In this document: piece after piece, positions 57,371-64,000 of the stretch
Layout of the letters: each line of letters opens with the position of its first letter
Position numbering within the stretch: position 1 is the stretch's first letter
Source of the DNA: Nectonema munidae
Taxonomy: Eukaryota; Nematomorpha; Nectonematoida; Nectonematidae
Assembly (NCBI GenBank): GCA_030549495.1
Contig: JAUIRK010001035.1
Coordinates: forward strand, 897,523-961,522
Direction of reading: 5' to 3'
Length of the DNA: 64,000 bases
Translations under genes and position numbers: made by a program
The notes under the pieces: model-generated
Told to the model about the DNA's origin: nothing
Database searches by the model: none
What the model saw: only the letters and a program-made list of their open reading frames with translations

Positions 57371-57793
57371 TGATTTAAATGGTACTGTTTTATACATTGG
57401 ATTTTTATGATGTTATATAAAAAAATTATTTTTATAACACTCTATAAAAATAGTTTTACTGTCAGTTTAACTTTTTAAAGCTGATCTTTGAAAAAATAAG
57501 ATGTCGACTGTGTGTGTGTAAATAATTTTCTTATATCTAAATAAACAAATGGAGCTTGGATTATGTAATAAAACTGTGTGTAGTATATGTGATGCGTTCT
57601 ACTGATGTTACACTAAGGATGAAAGCTATGGACGGATGTCTCATAAATTACACGATTTTAATTAATCCATAAACGCCCGCAATTTTAGAATTTACCCCGC
57701 ATTACTAATTTGAACCCACCAACGCTCTGTCTAAAGGTTACCATGAGTGGCACACTCTTTAACTATGCCATTAATATAAATAAAACTTCCTAA

Positions 57794-59145
57794 TAGTGAT
57801 GGGACGATACCAAAATTAATAACGATTCCGATACGATTCCGATTCTACTTAATATACCTGTTCCCGATACGATTCCCGATACAATTCCGATTCCCGATAC
57901 AATTCCGATTCTAAAATATTACAACTTGAAATAACTTTTTAATATTATTTTGAACTTCAATTAATTTCTATCACTTTTTGCGAATAAATATCCTCAATAT
58001 GAAAGCAAAATTATATAAATAATCCACTTTTGAAAATTTTGAGTATAAATTTTGAAAATTAAAAAAACTATAGTCATAATTTTGAGCAGTGAGAAGCATA
58101 TTCAGCTTATAATGATAGAATAAAATTTTATTAATATTACATAGAGATCTTTTGAATCAATCGTAATTAAATTGGAGCTTTCGTAAATTATAGTGCAAAA
58201 ACAAGCATTTCTCCTGTTTTTGTTTCTAAGCGATTTCTTTTAGGAGAATAAATATTTCCTCCAATACTAAAAACTCTTTCACTTTCAACTGAAGAAGGCG
58301 GAGCACATAAATACTTTTTTGAAAAAAACGCCAATATTGGAAGGTCTTCTTTGTTAGCTTTCCACCATTCAAACGGACTTGAGTTTTTTTCTATTAATTT
58401 ATTTTTTAAATATTTCGTAATTTCAGTCTCTAGTTTTCGAGTTGTTGTTATATATAAAATTGATTACTTCTTTTTCTTGTTTTCTTTCTCATTTTGAATT
58501 TTTCTTTTTTTAATCTCAGTAAAACATTTTTCAAAACTGAAATTGAATTCAACGCTTCGCTCATTATCACTTCGAGTTAAGAAAAGTTTCTACAATGTTA
58601 TTAGTTCTTAAATGCGATGGGGACCAGTATCATCTTCGATTTAAGCGAATGATCGACACATCCGACTTACACAATGAGATTTTACAATTAGTTTTAATTT
58701 ATTATTTAAATAAAATTTATTTGAACTAATGTATTTAAGTGAGTGGGTTGTGCGTTGGGCTTGTGTCCCGCACTAGACAAATTACTCATAGTTCGATACA
58801 TGCGGTTTTAACATTTAAAATGTACATGAAAATTTTTTATATAAAATTATAACACAAAATTTACAAAAAAAATAGCTTAAACATAATAATGCACAATTAA
58901 CACAAAAAAATGTTAAATTTTTTTATAATTAAATAATTTTGTCGAATCAAGTGATTCTACACAATAAGTAGTAAAATCATTTATACAATAAAATCCTAAG
59001 TAAAGGAAATCATTGTAACGTATTAACTTGGAATCGTTTTGGTATCGGAGCGAGTTGAAATATTTCCACTCCGATTCCGATGCTAGAGAAAATTTCCGAT
59101 ATTCCGATTATTCCGATACGATTCCGATTAATCGTCCCATCACTT
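57794..59145 (-). mobile_element. hAT element with dimerisation domain remains (1.35 kb)
   Basis: Ends TAGTGATGGGACGATACC and (inverted) TAAGTGATGGGACGAT, each followed inward by many CCGATACGATTCCGATT units. The minus strand at about 58380-58190 reads PFEWWKANKEDLPILAFFSK, KYLCAPPSSVESERVFSIGG, NIYSPKRNRLETKTGEML. This is the hAT C-terminal dimerisation domain (WWK-LAxxxKYLxxPxSSVxSERVFSxxG...RNRL) with its key motifs kept. The N-terminal part is not recognisable. A family B SINE fragment lies inside at 58741-58806. Confidence 0.8.
58741..58806 (+). repeat. SINE family B fragment inside the hAT element
   Basis: GTGGGTTGTGCGTTGGGCTT...GTGTCCCGCAC...TCATAGTTCGATACATGCGG. The tail module matches the family, while the box region is diverged and shortened. 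Confidence 0.45.
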
Positions 59146-59310
59146 AACTACTATTCAATACTAAAATTTGTCTACTTGAAAACGATTCACCCAAAACTTT
59201 CTAATGTATAAGTTTCATTGTTCAGAATATTATTTAAATAATTTAAAATATAAAAATCTTAAATTAGATTAAATGATGCTAACCCGCAAATAATCTTGCT
59301 TCCCCTAATT

Positions 59311-61332
<2,022 letters not shown>

Positions 61333-61340
61333 CCCTAAGT

Positions 61341-64000
61341 GATAATGAAGAAATCATTGTATAAGTTTTTTAAAAGTTTAGTCAACCTGAGTTGGAGTTT
61401 TAATAACATTTAGCCTTTTAGAAACAAACATATTTGATTTAGAATTCAAAATAAAATATATAAAAATAAATATTTAAACTAAAAGAACTTATAAATTTGA
61501 TCATTACTGCAATAAATCTTGACTTATAATTAGTGGCATAGTTAGAGTGGAAGTAATTTCATCCTAAAATTTAGGGAACTTAGTTTTGGAAATTTAGTTT
61601 TTATCCGTTTACGAAGCAACTTTCGGACGATCTGTCAGGAACCAATTTTAAGATACAAATAAAAAAAAAAATTTTTTGAGTTATTTAGTAAAACCATGTC
61701 TTGAAAACGTTTTTTATAAAAGATAAAAAAAAAAAGCTTTGTCGAAAGATTGTTTTTGGAGATTGTGATTCTAAAATTTTGGTAACGTGTTGATTTATTT
61801 ATGAATTTTTTAAGCTTCCTATAGCTCAAGTAAAAAACAAATATTTTACTGTAAACTAAAACTTTTTATTTTGCATAACTGGACACGATAGATATCACTA
61901 TCAGGATCAATATCCTATGCTTCTACTATTAGGCCATCTGCTACTCCATAAACAATAGGCATCCCAGAATGTGGGGTGATAATGTAATATTATGCTATAA
62001 AAACCACATCCACCCCCCCCCCCCCATATTTTTCGACCCATTTGGTCTAAATTCCTGGCAGCCTACAAAAATGGGCATATACTGAATTGGTGATCATATT
62101 TAAAAATATTTAGCTTCATGAAACATAAATTTATTAAAAAAATTAAAAATATTTAGGGGTTGAGACTCAAACTCCAAGGTTAACAATAGTCTAGGGACAA
62201 AATTTATTTGGAAATTTTATTGTTACATTTTTACCTTAAATCAAAAGTTGAAACAAAATATGAAAATGTTTCTTAAAATAAAATCTGAGTTGGATTTATA
62301 AGTTGTAGGTCAAATGTATCAGGAAAATTCAAAGAGTATTGATTTTAAATGTTCCAAACAATAGGAACATTTTAATATTATTGCTTAGTAATAAGCTGTT
62401 ATATGAATTATTTAATAGTATTTAATAATCAAACTAGGGTCAAAATTATTGGGTAGATCTGCTACTTTTCATACATAATTGCAAAACAGTTTAATGTTTA
62501 TTTTCAAAAATTTTATCTTCGGAAAAGTAAAAAAAATTGAATTAAAACTAATATATAATTTTAAGAGTCTAAGAAATTTTTCTCCGACTTCAAGTTTTAC
62601 CAGATTCTCTCTCCAACCTCTTTAAAACCTCTAATTCATGTCTAGGAATATGCAGCCGTAGTATAATAAAATCCAATAAATGAATTGATCTCACCTATAT
62701 ATTTATTTTTATTTAATAAAAAAAAAGGAAGAATAAGAATAATAACATACAGCAATGAAACATCAAAGAAACGCAAAGCCAGCTATCAATAAAGTAAATA
62801 TTTTTTTTGTAAACATAAAATTTCAAAAGAAATAATTTTACAAAATGTATATACTTTTTAAAATTACCAACTATTCAGAAAAACCATTTTTATCAATAGA
62901 GTAATAAAATAATATAAAAATTTAATTTTTATCCATAATCGTCGTCACTATAAGCATATTATTGTAATAAATGCTTTACATATTAATAAACAGTTTTGTA
63001 ATAATTATGCAAAACAGGAAAAACACCGAAAATAAATGTCGATAATTTCTATTTTACAGTAAATCGTAAGCTATCCGTGGTTACACATTCATGAACTTAA
63101 GTAACAGTGACTATTTTTCATGACCTTTGAAATACTAAAAACATGCTTATTCAGTCATCTGAACTATACAAGAGATTGCATTAGGTAAAAAGTGTTGATT
63201 TTGTCTTTTGTATATTTATTGTATTTAAGCGTTAACAAAGTTGTTAAAAGATTTTTAACAATTCAATTTCGAATATGTATCGGCATTGGTCCTTAGTTTA
63301 TGGTTAATGAAAACATAATTCGAATAGTCCATGCTTTGTAAAAAAAAGATTGAGCCATCTAGTGTAAGGGGTCCGTCAGATAAAAAGGTTGCATCTAAAT
63401 AATAAAAAAATTTTGTCTTTACCTCGGATCCTAAATTGTATTCAATTATTAATATTTAATTTAAATTAATTTATATTTTTAAATTTTTTTTTGTATCTTT
63501 AGACACATTATATAAAACAACGGTGATGTTCTATTTATTGTACTATATGTTGTAAATACGGGCTCAACTCCTCATATTTTAAAAATATCTCTACTCTGGG
63601 TAACAAATATTGTTCAGTTAACCATAAATGTGAATTATGACTTGTTTCGCATATTAGTAAATTATTTCAATGTTCAACTGTATCTTGAAAAATGAGTAAT
63701 TTTAATCATGATGCTTTTGATTAGGAAGAACCATTATGATTACATGAAAAAATAATTTTATTGGTTATAGTTTAATTCGGTTTAAAACAATCAACAATAT
63801 AAACTCTACTATCAAATCAATTTAGATTATAATAACCTTTCTCCCATCATAAATTATATTCTCAGGGATAGTCATCTTCTTAAAAGTAAATCCTTATTTG
63901 GTAGTTTAGATAAGATTCATTTTTATTGTAATTGTTTAAAACTAACGAGCTGAAATAATTAATGTGTTAACTCAAAGTTTGTTATTTTTACAAAATTTCA
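61341..64000. other. AT-rich DNA, nothing assigned
   Basis: No gene supported. A poly-C tract at 62013-62025 within CCACATCCACCCC... may mark another repeat end. Short frames have no motif. Confidence 0.35.

Overview
The window is AT-rich eukaryotic DNA, apparently from an animal and most likely an arthropod or related protostome. It has spliced genes with GT-AG introns, tRNA-derived SINEs, a LINE and a dense layer of DNA-transposon fossils (hAT, Tc1, piggyBac-type MITEs, pogo/Tigger, MULE). The arthropod leaning rests mainly on the macroglobulin gene, which has the LDLa insert and lost thioester of the insect Mcr/TEP6 type. I cannot name the species.

Four host genes are recognised. (1) 2845-7827 (+) is a complete single-exon alpha-2-macroglobulin/complement-like gene of the Mcr type: signal peptide, LDLa module, WSGEQ in place of the thioester motif, hydrophobic C-terminus. 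(2) 18162-27275 (+) is a four-exon mitochondrial transcription termination factor of the MTERF3 type. All splice phases agree and they give a 349-residue protein. (3) 40969/40882 down to 32128 (-) is a guanylate kinase gene. Six exons can be joined in phase; a short last exon was not found. (4) 55774-54473 (-) is a full-length, uninterrupted AP-3 mu subunit gene. A possible fifth gene, unrecognised, lies on the minus strand near 45.0-45.6 kb.

Layout: 0-2.8 kb holds poly-G repeat ends and a transposase relic. 2.8-8.1 kb is the Mcr-like gene. 8.4-17.5 kb is intergenic, with a hAT MITE, a pogo-like MITE, SINEs, a TA-flanked foldback MITE, a 5'-truncated LINE and a tandem array with a period of about 145 bp. 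18.1-27.3 kb is MTERF3, whose introns carry hAT, LINE and other relics. 28-31.7 kb is repeats. 32.1-41 kb is the guanylate kinase gene, whose introns hold a 2-kb hAT relic, a long-TIR MITE, a SINE, a Tc1 element with a hAT MITE inside it, and a TTAA MITE. 41-46 kb carries TTAA-flanked MITEs, including a nested pair. 46.5-49.4 kb holds a pogo/Tigger tail and a MULE with both ends. 54.3-55.8 kb is AP3M. 56-61.4 kb is a TTAA MITE and two hAT elements. 61.4-64 kb shows nothing assignable.

The genes do not form an operon or pathway. They are unrelated housekeeping or surface-protein genes separated by transposon-rich DNA. Most very short open frames are chance AT-rich frames or shadows of the genes. 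No computation was run: all homology statements come from recognising motifs by eye.
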